Below are positions 1-11,921 of a stretch of DNA of 64,000 nt, one piece after another; the first letter of the stretch is position 1; each line of letters begins with the position of its first letter. Made by a program: the position numbers and the translations under genes. The notes beneath the pieces were generated by a model, which worked only from the letters and a program-made list of their open reading frames with translations, was not told the DNA's origin and did no database searches. The DNA lies in assembly GCF_041146395.1 (NCBI RefSeq), contig NC_090990.1, positions 45,270,001 to 45,334,000 on the forward strand, read 5' to 3'. The DNA comes from Eulemur rufifrons (lineage: Eukaryota > Chordata > Mammalia > Primates > Lemuridae).

Positions 1-408
1 ATATGCCTTGATTTCACACAGAAGTCTAAAATGTTATTCCAATTTCAAAGCCAAGATATACACGCCATTCTTTTTCTTCATTAATAAGCTAGAATACAGA
101 TCCCAATAAACCAGCCAATAAACATTTTGAATGCCAAAACAAAGCATATTGACTTCTATACTCTGTTAATTGGGCTTACAAAAATAAAACCCAATGAGGA
201 TGTATAGATGCACCCCAGAGCCTGGAGAAGAGGTACAGTAGTGAGCAAGATGTCAGTTCGATTCCCTGTGTAAACAATCTGAGAATCCTGGGCTGGCTTG
301 GAACCTTAAAGATCACCTAGTCCTGTAGGTTTCAAATTGTGCTCCAAGCATGAAATGGGTGGGAGTGGAGTGATGGGGAAAGGGAGGTTAAATTGGCAGG
401 GCTCTAGA

Positions 409-615
409 CAATTTTATTTTATTTCATTTTATTTTGTTTTGTTTTGTTTTATTTATTTTTTTAAGAGACAGGTCTCACTCTGTTCTCCCAGGTTGAAGTG
501 CAGTAGTATGATCATAGCTCACACAGCCCCGAACTCCTGGGCTCAAGGGATCCTCCCACCGCAGCCCCCCCCCCAGTAGCTGGGTCTACAGGCACAAGCC
601 ACTATGCTTGGCTCA
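409..615 (-). mobile_element. Alu-type monomer (FLAM-like), with T-rich tail
   Basis: The reverse complement reads as a single Alu left-monomer: the antisense words gagacaggtctcactctgtt, gaactcctgggctcaag and agtagctgggtctacaggca are visible. Only one monomer is present, so this is a free left monomer or a truncated Alu. The left end is an impure TTTTA/TTTTG run (409-460), which is the poly(A) tail seen from the plus strand. A C9-10 run near 565 interrupts the body. Confidence 0.75.
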
Positions 616-709
616 GTTTTCTTTTTTCACGCAGAATAGCGTCAATGTTTTATTTGGGCTTTACAGGATGATTTCATTGAAAAAGCAAGTGTTGCTGCTA
701 ACCCAAAAT

Positions 710-865
710 GTTGACCAATCATGATCTAGTTAAATACCCTCATTTTCCAAATGGAGCATAACATCTGAAGAGTGACTTCATGCCAGTTTACACAGCTAGT
801 TACTGGCATTGCTATAACTAGAATTCAAGCTCATGGTCTCCTAGGCTGCTGTTTCTTATAAAGAA
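710..865 (-). mobile_element. MIR SINE fragment
   Basis: Degenerate match to the MIR core in antisense: a cattttccaaatgg word (cf. cattttacagatgag), then cacagctagttactggc, then a diverged gaattcaagctcatgg. Old and without a target duplication. Confidence 0.55.
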
Positions 866-879
866 AAAGTATGTGTCTA

Positions 880-1240
880 AAGGGCCGACTTCCCAACTGT
901 GCTTATTTGTTTTTCCTGCTTTGTTCCAAGTCATGTGCTAGATGCTAGGGAAACAAAAATAAGGTTAGTGTCTAATGGGAAAATCAGACCAGTAAACCAA
1001 TAATTACAATACAGTCTTTTATGTGCTTCTTAGAGGTGAGAACAGGTGCTACTAGAATCCAGACAAGGGACATATAAATTTGATCAGGAGTAGGGGGGTA
1101 GGTGATACCAGAACAGAATTTTGAAGAATATTTAGACATTTGACACAAAAAGAGTAGATAGTTTACTTTCTTACACAGAGAACAATATGTGCAAAGGCAC
1201 TGAGGTAAGGAAAAGGATTCTGATCCAGGAATAGAAGCCA
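880..1240 (-). mobile_element. L2 LINE fragment (antisense)
   Basis: Antisense L2 wording in order: catgtgctagatgctaggg, a block of agaccagtaaaccaataatt type, then tgtgcaaaggcactgaggta. Heavily diverged. The 1241-1790 stretch to the right holds nothing I recognise. Confidence 0.4.
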
Positions 1241-1796
1241 ATTGGTCTAGTAGGAAAGTAGGCTATTTCGGGGAGTGGGGAATAGCATGACAGATGAGAG
1301 GAGAGAGAGAAACAGAGGCCAGGTCACAAAGGCCTATATCTCTCAGCCCAAAGAATCTGAGGAAGGAGCCACAGTCACCACCACTGTGCCATTCAGCCCT
1401 CTGGACTCTAGAGTGATGCCCCAGCGCTTGCTTCTCTCATCTGATTGGATCACTTGCCTCCTAAGGAATACACTCTGTTTCCAAGCCACTCTCTACCTAA
1501 TTACCCGCAACATTGCCTCTACTCTGCCATTATCAAGGGACATTTCTTCAGCTGACATCTTATGACAACTGATTAGCAAACTAGGGAAAGAGATTTAAGA
1601 CATGTGTATATCAGGTATTGGTTCCCATTGACTTCCTCTGTCTAATCTGTAAAAATATTCCACTGAAAATAAAAACAGTCAAGGTTTGGCCTTGGACACC
1701 ATTTATATCAGCTGAGTGTAGGTTCAAATCTTTGGTAATATTAGTAACAAAGGAAATATTCTGAATCAGAGCTCTGATTTTGCACTGTTCTCAAAG

Positions 1797-1817
1797 TGCG
1801 CACACACACACACACAA
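1797..1817. repeat. (CA)n microsatellite
   Basis: Short alternating CA run with a GCGC start and one AA interruption. No other content seen nearby. Confidence 0.9.
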
Positions 1818-2044
1818 ACAGGTGCTGAGGGTGAAAGTTTTAATATGAAGAATTAGAAATAGAAGCCTCTTGTAATGAAATGTATACCATAGTAGTGATG
1901 TTATTGCTCCCAGTGGAAAAGCATGTTCATGCACATCTACACCCACATACATCGTGGTGCCAAAGGCAAATAATGATGAATTGAAAAGTTTTGTTTCTCT
2001 TTTATTCCTGCCTTGCCCTGAGTCTGGAACTCCATAGGTCTCCA

Positions 2045-2165
2045 GGGAAGTATGGGTTCAAATTTTAGCTTTGCTTCTTGCTGTGTTCAGAGATGGCTGT
2101 ATAACCCTGTGAACTTCAATGTTCACATCTATAAAATTAAAATAATAGTTAATAATTTCTTTGTT
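2045..2165 (+). mobile_element. MIR SINE fragment
   Basis: Sense MIR order: a diverged tgggttcaaat box, then a region matching tgtgacc...cctc, then catctataaaattaaaataa (cf. catctgtaaaatggggataa). Confidence 0.5.
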
Positions 2166-2466
2166 GAAAAAGTAAATTAAATCCAATTGAGTTAATTTAT
2201 AATATATACCTGTTTTATTTATAGGTTTACTTGAATCTAGGCTACATAGTGGAAGATGTGGATTAAGATTTGACGATGTTTCCTCTGGGACTTGTAACTG
2301 AAAGCTGATCAAAACCAATCTTTCCACAACATTGACTCTTGAACCAGGTCCCAAGCCCTTCTCTCCGGTGATTATGGCACTGATTAAACCTGGCAGGTCA
2401 GAGGAGGCAGCTGAAGAAATACTATAAAGATCAGTATCATTGAAGGTAAAGCACTGCACAAAGCTA

Positions 2467-2898
2467 TCCATTGAACAATGCAGGAGTTAGGGGCACTGAA
2501 CCCCATGCAGTTAAAAATCTGCATATAACTTTTGACTCTCCCAAAACTTAACTACTAATAGCCTACTGTTGACCACAAGCCTTACCAATATACATAAGCA
2601 GTCAATTAACACACATTTTGTATGTTATATGCATTATATACTGTATTCTTACAATAAGGTAAAATAGAAAAGAGAAAATAAAGAAAATCGTGAGGAAGAG
2701 AGAATATATTTACTATTCATTTAGTGGAAGCAAATCATCATAAAGGTCTTCATATTCATCATCCTCACGTTAAGTAGGCTAAGACGAAGGAGGAGGAGGA
2801 GGAGTTGGTCTTGTTATCTCAGGGGTGGCAGAAGTGGAGAAAATCCATGTATAGGTAGACCCTCCAGTTCAAAACTATGTTGTTCAAGGATCAACTGT
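2467..2898 (-). mobile_element. Tigger-type (pogo/TcMar) non-autonomous DNA transposon
   Basis: About 430 bp bounded by decayed inverted ends. The right end reads ...gttcaaggatcaactg followed by TA, and the left end carries the complementary ttgaacaatgcagg, with a few terminal bases missing. The internal words aaaacttaactactaatagc, cctactgttgacc and a GGA-rich box (2790-2808) are typical of the medium-length MITE-like Tigger elements that are common in primates. No transposase ORF remains. Exact subfamily (Tigger3-like) is from memory. Confidence 0.8.
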
Positions 2899-3299
2899 AA
2901 TTTAAGTAAGAGCTCCAGGACTTGGGTGATGGATAGATTACAGAATCTGAATCATTTGCTTTTACAAAAAAAAAGTAACTAGCTGTTCACTGCCATATGA
3001 ACCTTAGGTCATTATAGACCTCAGAATTCTGAAAAATTAAAAGAAACATCATTTAAAAATGGGGAAAAGTAATGAGAGCTATTTGTAGGGCTCCTGAAGT
3101 GTTTTTCAGCAGACCAGTCTAGCAGGACTGTCAAGATCATATCTCAAATACTGTCAATGTGAACATTTGTCATTTAAATCTCATCACTACATTAGCTAAT
3201 TGAAACCATTTAAATTAAGCAGCAGGACAATTTAGGCAAGATATAGGGCTTAAGACCTGTCTACTCAGTAAAGATCAAAATAACTCAGCTAGCTCCTTG

Positions 3300-3735
3300 C
3301 TCCCAGAAGATCACAGAATCTTTGTGTTAGAGGGAATATTAGAATGTCAGCTAGCTCAGTCTCCCACCCATACAGGAGGCCCTACTATAAAATCCCTGTC
3401 TGTACTTTTCCAGAATTTTGTTGAGTACTTTTGCAGACACAAAAGTCTTAATTCATAAGAAAGTTTTTGTCAGCTCTAATTGTTAGATTCTTCTGTATTT
3501 ATATGAAATCCCTTTCTTTTTGATTTGTTTTAGTTATGACTCTGGACCACAAAACACTCCCTTTCTATGTAAGTGCCTTTCAGTTGCCTGAGGAAATACC
3601 TTATACCTTCTCTGGATCTTCCCTTTTTCAAACTAAGCATTTCAGTTTCCTTTCATGTATTCCATGAGATGTAATCCACAAGCTAACCTCCTAGTTGTCC
3701 TCTGCTCAATGTAATTCATTTTGTCAGTGTTTTTC
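3300..3735 (-). mobile_element. L3/CR1-type LINE fragment (antisense)
   Basis: The order of words follows the antisense CR1/L3 3' region: an agaatcttt...agctagctcagtctccc block, then ttgttagattcttctgtatt, then a gatcttccctttttcaaactaagcatttcagtttcctttcatg block ending in a diverged catgagatg. Similarity is weak and comes from recalled consensus. Confidence 0.4.
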
Positions 3736-3989
3736 TTAAAAATGATCCTGCATAATGGAACATATTTTTTGACATAAACGTGAACTTATCTATACACAGT
3801 TTTTAGCTTTTTGTTCTGTTTTGTTTTGTCTTTAGTTCTTTCTAACTTTTGTGCTTTGCTGACTTTTGGAGCATACAAATTTGTGGACAGATAAAAACTC
3901 AACTCTTGGATAGATGAGGAATTATTCACAAATCCTAAATTGGTTCTAAAACCAATATTAAAGTCTTCTAAGTTAACAACCTGGTAACT

Positions 3990-6900
3990 GAAGGACAAAC
4001 AAATATTCCCATCAGAAGAAATTAGGATAGTTTAGTTTAGTTGAGTGTAATTGATTTTTGAATATTGAACTAGCTTTGAATCTCTGGAATATACTCTACT
4101 TGTTCATGATGTATAATTTTTTAATAGATTACTGATTTCTATTTCATAGGTAAGAATTTTGGAGTTTATATTCATGTGGAATATTATTCTGTAGTTTCCT
4201 TTTTTGTGCCATTTTTATCTGGTTTTGGTATCAGAGAAGTACTAGCTTTACAAAACGGATTGGAAAGTGTCTCCTCCTCTTCATTTTATGAAAGAGGAAT
4301 TGGAATCAATTATTCTTTAAAAGTTTGATAGGATTTTCTAATAAAACTATATAAGCCTAGAGATTTTTTAAGGGGAGTTTAAAATTATGCACTTAATATT
4401 CTTAATAGTTAAATGGCCATTCAAATTATGTGTTTCATATTGGGTGATATGTGGTAGTGTATGCTTTTCAAGGAATTTGTTCATTTCATCTAGGTAGTCA
4501 AATTTATCTATGTAAGTTGTGCACAGTATTCCCTTATCCTTTTGATATCTGTAAGGTCTGTAGCAAGACCCCCTCTTTCAATCATAATGTTAGTAATTTG
4601 TATCTTCTTTCTTTTTTGTCAGTCTTGCTAGAGGATTGTCCAGTTTATTGATATCTTCAAGGTACCACCTTTTTTTCCCCATTGATTTTCTGTTTCAATT
4701 TCATTGATTTCTGCATTTCTGCTCTTACCTTTATTATTTCCTTACTCCTTGGTTTAGGTTAATTTTTTTTTCTAGATTTTTGATCTTGGAGCATAGAATT
4801 TGTATTTGATATTTTTCATCTTTTCTAACATAATCATTTCTAATGTAGAGTATTTCCTTTTCAGCATTGCTTTACCAGTCACATAAGTTTTCATATGTTG
4901 TGTTTTTATTTTCATTCAGCTCAATACATTTTTAAAATTTGTTTTGACACTTTCTCTTTGTCCTATGGATTATTCTCTGTCCTACCTGATAGTGATGAGG
5001 CAGCATTTCTTTTTTTGCTGCCAGAGTGGTGTAAATAGAATACAAATAAAACAGAAGCTTTTGAACTTGGAAATGTACTGTATAGGTACTCAGTGTTTGG
5101 AGATTTTCTGTTATCTGTTTGCTGCTGTTTTCTAACTTGATTGCAGAGAACAAACTGCATCACTTTAATTCTTTTAAATTTGCTTGGGTTTGGTTTAGGG
5201 CACAGGATATGGTCTATTTTGTTATAGGTTCTATAGGCACTTAAGAAAAATATGTATTCTGCTTTTGTTAGGTGGAGTGTTCTATAAATGTTTATTATAT
5301 TCTATTGGTTGATGATGCTGAGTTCTTCTATATCCTTGCTAATTTTCTGTCTAGTTGTTCCAGCATTTGCTGTGAGATGGGTGTTGAATTTTCCAACTAC
5401 AATTGTGGATTTTTAAATTTCTCCTTTCAGTTTTATCAATTTTGCTTCATGTATTTGGCAGCTCTGTTATTTGGTACATACAAATTTAGGATGACTGTGC
5501 CTTCTTGGTGGATTGACCTTTTTAATTATTATATATTGTCTGTCTCTTGTAATTTCCTTTGCTCTGAAGTCTGCTTTATTTGATATTGATATAGCTATTC
5601 CTGTCTTTTTTTGATTAATGTTTGCATGAATATCTTCTATTCTTTTACTTTCAAACTACCTAAACGGTTAAATTTGAAGTGAATTTATTGTAGACATGTA
5701 TAATTGGATTATGTGTTTTAATCTACATGGCCAATCTTTGTCTTATAATTGGTGTATTTAGACCATTTACATTTAATTATTGATACACTCAGGCTAAAGT
5801 CTACCATTGTATTATATTTTTGTTTTCTGCTTGTTCTTTTTGTTTTGTTTTGTTTCTGTTTTTTTTCTCCTGACTTCCTATAGGTTACTTGCATATTTTT
5901 TATATTTCCATTTTTCTGTATTTTGGTAGTAGTTTTGAGTGTATCCTTTTGTATGGGCTCAGAAATTACTGCTATGCATAGATAATGTATCACTCTTTAT
6001 GGTTTGTTGTTGACATTTTATTGACTCAAGTGTAGAAAACCTTTTCTCCCTTTACATCTCTTTACCATTCCCAAGTTATAATAATTTGAAATATTTCCCA
6101 TGCATACATTTAGAATCACATCAGTGTTATCATTTTTGCTTCAAATGTCATAGTTTAGAAAACTCAACAGGAAGAAAAAATATATTGTATTTACCAATAT
6201 TTGTACTCTTTCTGTTGTTCTTTGTTCCTTACTATGTTCTACTATTCCTTATTTTATCATTTTTTTTCTGTTTAAGGAATTTTGTTAGTGTATGTCTGCC
6301 GGCAACAAATTCTTTTAGTTTTTCTTCATCTGTGAATATATTGATCTCTTCCTCATTCTTGAGGGATATTCTTTCTGTGTATAAATTATGGGTTTGCTGT
6401 TATTTTCTTTCAACAATTGAACAATATTGTGCCATTTCTTTCTGGCATCCATGATTTTTGAAAACAAATCTGTTGTCATTCAAATATTAAAATAATTTCT
6501 TTCTATCTAGTTTTTTCTTTTACTTCTGTCAAGATTTTTTCAGTTTTCAGAAGTTTGAGTACAAGGTGACTTGGTGTGGCTTTCTTTGGGTTTTTCTGAT
6601 TTCCTGTTTGCTCAGCTTCTTTAATCTGTAGGTTTATGTCTCTTGCCAAATTTAGGAAGATTTCTGCTATTATTTCTTCAACTACTCTTTCATCCCTGCC
6701 TCCTTTATTTCTGTCATTCTGAGGCTCTAATGACATGATTGTTACATTTTTGTTGTTGTTAGTGGTGATATAGGTATAGCAGTCCCTCAGGATCTGGTTT
6801 TGTTTTTCTGTTAAGATTGAGTAATTTCTATTTTCTGTCTTCAATGTCACTGGTTCTTTCCTTTGTCCTCTTCATTCTGCCTTTGAGTCTACCCATTGCA

Positions 6901-8090
6901 TCTTTAAATTTCAGGTGGTGTGTTTTTTCATTCCTAAAATGTCTATTTGTTACTATTTACATCTTCTATTTCTTTGTTGACACTTTCTACTTTTTAAACT
7001 TTTTTTCAAGCATGTTCTTAGCTGTGTATGGAAGCATTTGTAGTATGGCTGTTTTAAATCTTTGTCATATAATTCTACTATTTCTGTCATTTCAGTGTTG
7101 GCATCTGTTGACTATCTTTTTCCAATCAAGTTGATATTTTCCTTATTCTTGGGGTGATGGGTAATTTTTCCATGAAACCTGGACATTTCTGGTATTATGC
7201 TTTGAGAGTCTGGATCTTATTAAGATTTTGCTTTATCTGTCTTCCTCTTAATACCACTCTGGCAGGGGAAAGGGGAAACGCTACCTCATCACTGTCAGGT
7301 GGGATAGAAATACAGGTTCTCCACTCAACCTTCATTGACATCAAGGTGTAGGAAGCACTCATTGTTCTAATGGGTGTGGGTGGGAGTTTTGGCCCCCCAC
7401 TAGGCCTTCACTGATTCTTCAATGCATATGAGGGGTGGAAGTGCCATGTTACTGCTTCCTATGTGGTCACCACTAACAAATGTGTATGTATGTGTGTGGC
7501 CATATCACCTCTGTGAGGTGATAAAAACCCCCTGATACACACCAGTATTTATGAGGAAGAGTGACTTGTTACTGATAGGTGGAGTTTAAGTCCAGGCTCA
7601 CCAGCTGATATCCACTAAAGCTATAGACTAGGAAGAGCTCTTTTGGGCCCAGCATGATGAAAATACCAACTCCCTATTCAGACATCTAGGACATCAACCC
7701 AATGGAGGACTTGGGGCCCTTCCTTATATCCTGGTGAGAATGAAAGTCTAGGCTCCCCACTTGGCCTTTGTTGGCATGGGTAGAGGTGGCTCACAAAGTT
7801 TTCTGCAGTGTTTGACTGAAGTAGTACAGTTATTATCTAAAACTTTCTGTTTTACCAGCCTGCCTCTTTCCTGGCCCTTTGCATATAAAGGGAAAGCTTT
7901 TGTTGTGGTCATTTTTTTGTCTGCTTCCATTGACATTCTGGGTTTCTAGCTTCTTTAGTTCCAAGTCTGGGATATGTGAGGCAAAAAGAAAATTCAAGGA
8001 ACTCACCAGTGTGTCATTCCTTGGATCCTGAGGTCCCTGGCCAATCTGTCTTCTTCTCTTCAGCTTTCAGAGTCTTATGATTTTTAATAG
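3990..8090 (-). mobile_element. Old L1 (L1M-type), 5' two thirds, antisense
   Basis: The minus strand reads as L1 from 5'UTR (right, about 7140-8090), through ORF1 (about 6450-7130), into ORF2 endonuclease and early reverse transcriptase (left). Recognisable antisense ORF2 words include tctggttttggtatcag (4218), the block around 5375-5600 (tgagatgggtgttgaattt onward) and gaccatttacatttaatta (5760). Many stops and indels: a dead copy. The 5'UTR part contains imperfectly repeated segments of the cctaggctcc...cttggcctttg type near 7300, 7400, 7590 and 7750. Confidence 0.8.
6503..6850 (-). pseudogene. L1 ORF1p remnant inside the old L1
   Basis: A 115-codon open stretch on the minus strand encodes the RNA-binding half of an L1 ORF1 protein. 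The segment EIFLNLARDINLQIKEAEQT matches the conserved region just before the TPRH motif, here mutated to ATPSHLVLKLLKT. It has no intact N-terminal coiled coil and is cut off on the C-terminal side, so it is a fossil and not a working gene. The ORF1 product of a live L1 binds L1 RNA as a trimer; this copy can no longer do so. Confidence 0.7.
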
Positions 8091-8139
8091 ATAATGTCCA
8101 GGAGTTTTAGTTATACTTCACTGAATTTTATTTTATTTC

Positions 8140-9140
8140 TCATCTTCATTCACATGGGATTTAATACAAAATATAAAATATGTCTAATATAATCATGTGT
8201 GTAGAAAACCCTCAGAAATCTACAAAAAGTTACTAGAACTAGTAAATGAGTTTAGCAAGGTTTTAAGATACAAATTCTATATACAAAATTAATTATATTT
8301 CTATATCCTAGCAACAAACAATTACATAATAAAATTTTAAAATTTAATTTTCAAGTAGCATCCAAAAACATTAAATACTTGGAAATATACTTAACAAAAT
8401 ATGCATAAGACCTACACTGAAACTATAAAACATAGCTTAGGGAAAATAAAAAAAGAACTAGATAATATAGAGATATATTACATGTTCCTGGATTGGAAAA
8501 ATGCACATTATTAAGATCTCAATTCTTACCAGATTAATATATAGATAAAATGAAATATTAGAGAAAATTCCAGAAGGCATTTGGTAGAAACTTGACAAGA
8601 TAATTTAAAAATGTATTTGGAAATGTCTACAATCCAGAATAGCCATAACAATTTTGAGAAAGAAGAACTAAGTTGGAAGACTCACACTACCTAGTTTTAA
8701 GACTTACTGTTATAAATCTACAGTAATCAAGACAGTATAGTATTAGCAAATAAATAGGTATATCAATCAATGGAATAGAAAAGAGAGTTCAGAAATAGAC
8801 CTATACAAATTCACACACACACACGTGCACACACAGACATATATGACCAACTGATGTTAATAAGGACATACGTGATCAGTTAAGTTTAACCAGGCAATTC
8901 AATAGGGAAGTGACAGTAATTTCAATAAACAATGCTACGGCACCTGGCTATCCATATGGGGAAGAAAGGAGTCATGACATTTACCTTATCCCATATTCAT
9001 AAATTAACTCAAAATGTATCAAGACCTAAATGTTAAAGTTAAAAATATAAACCCTCTAAAAGAAGACATAGAGAAAATCTTTGTGGCCTTGAAGTAGGCA
9101 TGATTCCCTAGATAGAACACAAAAAGTACAATTTATACTC
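8140..9140 (+). mobile_element. Old L1, ORF2 3' portion, sense
   Basis: Sense L1 ORF2 wording after the reverse-transcriptase core: a gtgtgtagaaaaccctcaga block (8200), tgttcctggattggaaaaa (8483), ctacagtaatcaagacagta (8720), and aacaatgctacggcacctgg (8929). It starts some 50 bp right of the antisense L1 5' end. No poly(A) tail is visible, so the 3' end is missing. Multiple stops in frame. Confidence 0.8.
8815..8836. repeat. Short CA-rich repeat
   Basis: (CA)n run with CGTG interruption inside the L1 fragment. Confidence 0.8.
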
Positions 9141-9156
9141 CCCTGGGCACAAGGTT

Positions 9157-9198
9157 CCCACACTTGTGTGTGTGTGGGAACACACACACAAGTGTGGG
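9157..9198. repeat. Perfect 18-bp inverted repeat (hairpin)
   Basis: The left arm 9157-9174 (cccacacttgtgtgtgtg) is exactly complementary to the right arm 9181-9198, with a 6-nt spacer at 9175-9180. It lies at the decayed right edge of the L1 fragment. The arms include a GT/CA run, so it probably grew by fold-back copying of a microsatellite. Confidence 0.9.
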
Positions 9199-9845
9199 GC
9201 ATCACACTTGGGTGTGTCTGACAGCTATCACTGATGGTAGATCGAGTCAATTCAAATTGGAACATCTGCTTGATAAACTGACAGATTAATTACATGATGT
9301 ACTTATATTGAAATAATATCATCATTTTGGTGAAAGTTTAATTCTAATTTAAGAACTGAGCACCAGAAAAACCAAGGAAATAAAATATAAGTCAGCTATA
9401 TTATTTGGGATATTAACTCCAAGAAAAAGTTTCAATTTGTGCAATACAGGAAGTGTAATTTTAGTACTATATGTGGTTCAGATATGAACAATTGTATGGT
9501 CATGTAAATATTGACCGTTCACTTAAAACTGTTCAAAACTATGCATCATAGGAGAGTGCAAATAAAGGAAGCATAGGATAGATTAGACAGGTTGTAAAAG
9601 TGCTAAAATGTTATGTTTAGTAGTAGGAAGTCAATAAATAATGTCTAAAGTTGAAGAAAATGAAAAAAAAAAAGGAATATAAGAATGTTATTAGAAGTAA
9701 GAAGCTAAATGCCAGAGTGGAGAATGAAACTGCTAAATAAGTTAAGACTTAGGAGGAGAGTTACTCTGGGGAGTAGATTGAGGGTATATATAGCATGGGG
9801 GTGGAGTAGCAGACCCAAAAGGAATGAAACATGGGACTTCTGCTT
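9199..9845. other. No recognised gene or repeat
   Basis: AT-rich sequence with an A11 run near 9663. No coding signal and no repeat family recognised. Confidence 0.5.
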
Positions 9846-10015
9846 AAAAAAATGTGTTAGTCGCACACTACCTGGGGAACAGACACGCCTGGAGCTCTGA
9901 CTTGGGGGGAAAGGCGGTACAGGGACAATGTATGTAACCTGCAATTCTGTATCCCCCATAACAATAAGATGAAATAAAAAAAAGAAAAAGAAAATTGAAA
10001 AAAAAATGTGTTAGT
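9846..10015 (+). mobile_element. 5'-truncated young L1 3' end with 16-bp target duplication
   Basis: The sequence aaaaaaatgtgttagt occurs at 9846-9861 and again at 10000-10015. Between them is about 138 bp ending in a gatgaaataaa signal and an A-rich tail. The inserted segment reads as the 3'UTR end of a strepsirrhine-type L1 (acaatgtatgtaacctgcaa, then gtatcccccataa). The 5' target site is TT/AAAA (9844-9849), the usual L1 endonuclease nick. The identical duplications mean a comparatively recent insertion. Confidence 0.85.
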
Positions 10016-10374
10016 AATCTTTACCTTTAGGTGCAATGAACAGGCCTTACTTTGATAAAAACAAACAATGAATTTTTTAAAAATGGAAATGAGGTAGGGG
10101 AGGGAGGTAGAAAGAAAGAGAAGAGAAAGAGCACTACAGTAAGTTGCTCTATTATGCAGATAAAGAATGTAAACTTGCAGGATAATTGAACTAAAGCTAG
10201 CTGAATGTTATGCAAATGGGTATTTATTGTTTGGAATAAAAATTACAGTGACGGTATCTTAGAGTTGTAAAAGAATCTCAGATGATTTAGGCAAAAGTGA
10301 AGATGCTTGTTATATGATTTCATATGTCACTATTGGTAAGGCATTAGCTTGTAAGATACACATACAGAGAGTAA

Positions 10375-10570
10375 TTGCAATAGCTAACACTTATTTTGCA
10401 CTTATTTTATGCCAGACAATTGTTCTAAGTACTTATTTTTTAAAAGCTAAATCCCCACCCCATCTTATTTAGTAATAACTATTATTATCACCATTTTAGA
10501 GGTGAGGAAAATTGTCCAAGGTCACAACTATTAAGAGACAGAACTAGGATTCAATCTCAGACAGTCAGAT
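10375..10570 (-). mobile_element. MIR SINE
   Basis: Clear antisense MIR: atagctaacacttattttgc, ttttatgccagacaattgtt, ttagaggtgaggaaaattg and ggtcacaactattaagagac in order. Confidence 0.85.
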
Positions 10571-10939
10571 ATTCCGTAAACATCAAGATGAACAAAGCCA
10601 TATTTCTGATGTAGTTTATTATTTTTCCTAGTATAGTATAGTATGTATGAAATATTATAATGAAAGTAAACATTTGATTATTTCCTCTCTATCATTAGAA
10701 GTTTATATATTCAAGTATGTTAAAAAATATGTTGGTTGGTGTAGGTTAGGGAATCTTATAACTGGAAAAATCATAGATAATTTTTATTCATCTTTTACTT
10801 TTATTTTATGGAAAAATTTGTTAATTTAGGAAGCTTTCCTTGACCAAAGTGGAGGTTATACATTTTATATTATGTGCTTTGATAGCATCCCATATTTTTC
10901 CTTTATGATAACTTACTATAATTGAAATTTTAAAATTAC

Positions 10940-11080
10940 ATTGTAAATGTCTGTATAATTTCCTAAATTGTAAGTTTCACAATGACAGGTACCTTATATT
11001 TTTCACTGATGTGTTTGCTAGTATCCACCACAGTAGGTGTCACATGACATATACTGAAGCTCGGCTAAATGAATGATTTT
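10940..11080 (+). mobile_element. L2 LINE 3' end
   Basis: Sense L2 3' terminus: aaattgtaagtttcacaatg, a cagtaggtgtcacatgacat block, then ctaaatgaatg. Confidence 0.55.
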
Positions 11081-11139
11081 AAAAATACCATTATGTGAAT
11101 TCAGTGACACTTTAGCCAGTTGTCTACGGGATTTAAGTC

Positions 11140-11335
11140 ATTTTTTTTCTCTTTGCTGTTATAAACAATGCCTAAATGAATATCCTTACACATACATTTT
11201 TAGTGTTTATCAGATTATTTTCTTACGATAAACATTTAGATGTGAAATTCATGGGTAAAGTGACAAGAACATTACAAGATCGCCCTTTATATTTACTATA
11301 AATTTATGGTCCCATCCATAGTGCATGCATTTGTT
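11140..11335 (-). mobile_element. Old L1 3'UTR fragment (antisense)
   Basis: Antisense wording of old L1M 3'UTRs: gttataaacaatgcctaaat, gaatatccttacacatac, gatgtgaaattcatgggtaa and cccatccatagtgcatgc. Confidence 0.6.
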
Positions 11336-11339
11336 AACG

Positions 11340-11700
11340 CAATGTAAGCTGTTTGATAAGCCCAATTCTCAGTGGCCTAACAAAAAGGAAATTTATTTCA
11401 TAATCATATAAAGTTCATCTGGTGGTGGATTCCATAGTGGGAGTCCACGTAGTCATTTAGAGACCCTGGTTGATGGAGTCTGCCAATTTCCATACATAGC
11501 TTCCAAAGTCTCCCTGAACTTCTAAATCCAGACAACAATCAGGGAAATAAAAGAATGGACATATGGGGCGGGGTAGTAGGGTGGGGGGAAGGCGGGGGAC
11601 AGGGTATGTTATGGGCCTGGCCTGGAAGTGACATATATCACTTCTATCATATGTCATTATCCAGAACTTGGTCAAACTGCAACATCTGTGCAAATGAAGA
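11340..11700 (-). mobile_element. MLT1-type MaLR LTR (antisense)
   Basis: Reads as the reverse of an MLT1-like solitary LTR: ctcagtggcctaacaaaaag, aaatttatttcataatcat, a gatggagtctgcc block and cctggcctggaagtgacata. It shares this layout with the copy at 25430-25790. A G-rich stretch (11565-11600) sits inside. Non-coding. Confidence 0.55.
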
Positions 11701-11898
11701 ACCACAGCCTTTACATAGGAGGAAAGAATCACCTACAGTGCACAGCTAGTTGCTATCTGCCAGTATATGAGAGTGCCCATTCTGTGCCTTGTCAAAACAG
11801 AACAGAAGCAATCTTTTTGGCCTTTGCCGATCTGAGAGAGTAAAAGGTAACCTGTCTTATTTCAATTTACAGTTTTAAAAATCTCTAGTAGGATTGAA

Positions 11899-11921
11899 CA
11901 TATATATATATATATATATAT
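11899..11921. repeat. (TA)n microsatellite
   Basis: Pure alternating TA/AT run of 23 nt. Confidence 0.95.

Noticed and set aside
2058..2471. 137-codon minus-strand frame
   Set aside because: Runs through a MIR trace and single-copy DNA with no similarity; chance.
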